Below the pieces are notes generated by a model. The model did not search any database. It had not been told where the DNA came from and saw only the letters and a list, made by a program, of their open reading frames with translations. A stretch of 5,769 bases of DNA from the NCBI GenBank assembly GCA_023390485.1, contig JAEWCT010000078.1:1-5769 (forward strand). The letters run 5' to 3'. A program made the position numbers and the translations under genes. The number at the start of each line of letters is the position of its first letter. Within the stretch, counting starts at the first letter, position 1. Positions 5,236 through 5,769 of this stretch are shown in pieces. This DNA comes from Pseudomonadota bacterium. GTDB lineage: Bacteria > Pseudomonadota > Alphaproteobacteria > Rhizobiales > Hyphomicrobiaceae.

Positions 5236-5769
5236 TCAGATCAAAGCTGACGACACGGAACGTGATCGTTGAGCGTTTTCAAACCGAGCAAGTCGCTCAA
5301 CAGCATCGAGCGTTCGGCAGATCGAGACCAGGGCCGTCGCATCTTCAGAGAACGCTTTAGGATCCAGAAACACGCGCGCATTTTCAGCGGCGTGGAACCC
5401 GAGGACGGTTACTCCCTTTTGCCACGCCAGATTCAGCAAACGATCACTACCGCCCCACCGTTCGAGCAACTTGAACCTGTGCAAGGTGCGCTCTTCCGCC
5501 CATTTGACCTGGTCGAGAGACGGACGCTGCCGGCGAGCGAAGCGGGTATCGCATGTCAAAGAAAAGAAGCGCGCCGTGCTCTTCCGCGCCTCACGGCTGT
5601 TGGCGCCGGCCGCTTGGTAGAGAATCATCATTGTGAAGATGAGAAAGTCGCGTAGCGCGGAACGATCGTTCGGTCTGCCCGGCAACCGAACTACCAGGAG
5701 AGACTGCACCATGGCATCAAACATTCGCAGCTGCGAGTGCCGCTCGTCGGAGGAGAGCCTGATTAATTC
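5236..5769 (-). CDS. hypothetical protein, 5' end beyond window
   Basis: I do not recognise this protein. The frame is open from the stop at 5236-5238 to the right edge of the window, 177 codons. The first in-window ATG (5724) has no convincing ribosome site, and the residues before it (ELIRLSSDERHSQLR) look like ordinary protein, so the true start is probably outside. The visible part is basic in its middle (NSREARKSTARFF, TRFARRQRPS) and contains a short hydrophobic stretch (DFLIFTMMILYQAAG) that is probably too short and mixed to be a membrane helix. A helical segment with EERTLHRFKLLERWGG follows, then a C-terminal region with VTVLGFHAAENARVFLDPKAF. No catalytic motif is clear. It is on the same strand as the regulator and primase, but a 90-base gap with an inverted repeat separates it from them, so it may be a separate transcription unit. 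Confidence 0.55.
   Translation of the reverse strand, partial: ELIRLSSDERHSQLRMFDAMVQSLLVVRLPGRPNDRSALRDFLIFTMMILYQAAGANSREARKSTARFFSLTCDTRFARRQRPSLDQVKWAEERTLHRFKLLERWGGSDRLLNLAWQKGVTVLGFHAAENARVFLDPKAFSEDATALVSICRTLDAVERLARFENAQRSRSVSSALI

Overview
The window is GC-rich in its genes, and G/C-ending codons dominate the main ORFs. It has no tRNA or rRNA, no housekeeping genes and no metabolic genes. The gene families are a Prim-Pol/RepA-type primase-helicase, small excisionase-like helix-turn-helix proteins, and a short Cys/His protein with an HGG motif. This combination fits an integrated element (prophage, phage satellite or genomic island) in a high-GC proteobacterium. An alphaproteobacterium of the Hyphomicrobiales type is my best guess, from general style and not from a search.

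Layout, left to right: (1) 29-265, minus, a small unknown protein with a good ribosome binding site. (2) 266-554, a divergent intergenic region. (3) 555-1133, plus, a protein with two successive excisionase/MerR-like helix-turn-helix units. (4) 1185-1532 and 1529-2125, both minus and overlapping by ATGA: an acidic/basic helical protein and, upstream of it, a basic Cys/His HGG-motif protein. (5) About 2217-2519, a dense cluster of a 9-bp motif in both orientations, with a 20-bp-arm palindrome, a tandem 14-bp repeat and a duplicated 20-bp block. This is the most unusual part of the window and looks like an iteron-type replication origin or operator array. (6) 2476-4797, minus, the primase-helicase, preceded by (7) a small helix-turn-helix protein at 4850-5140, minus. 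(8) A 12-bp perfect inverted repeat at 5181-5219 upstream of that regulator. (9) From 5236 to the right edge, minus, an unrecognised ORF that stays open past the window.

Working model (inference): the minus-strand genes from about 5146 down to 1185 form a replication module. A small DNA-binding protein controls or assists expression of a self-sufficient primase-helicase, which acts on the repeat cluster just past its own 3' end. Two small accessory genes lie beyond the cluster. The arrangement recalls phage P4, whose alpha primase-helicase binds short iterons at ori and crr, but no sequence similarity to P4 is claimed. No integrase, terminase, capsid or attachment site is visible, so the type of element remains open.
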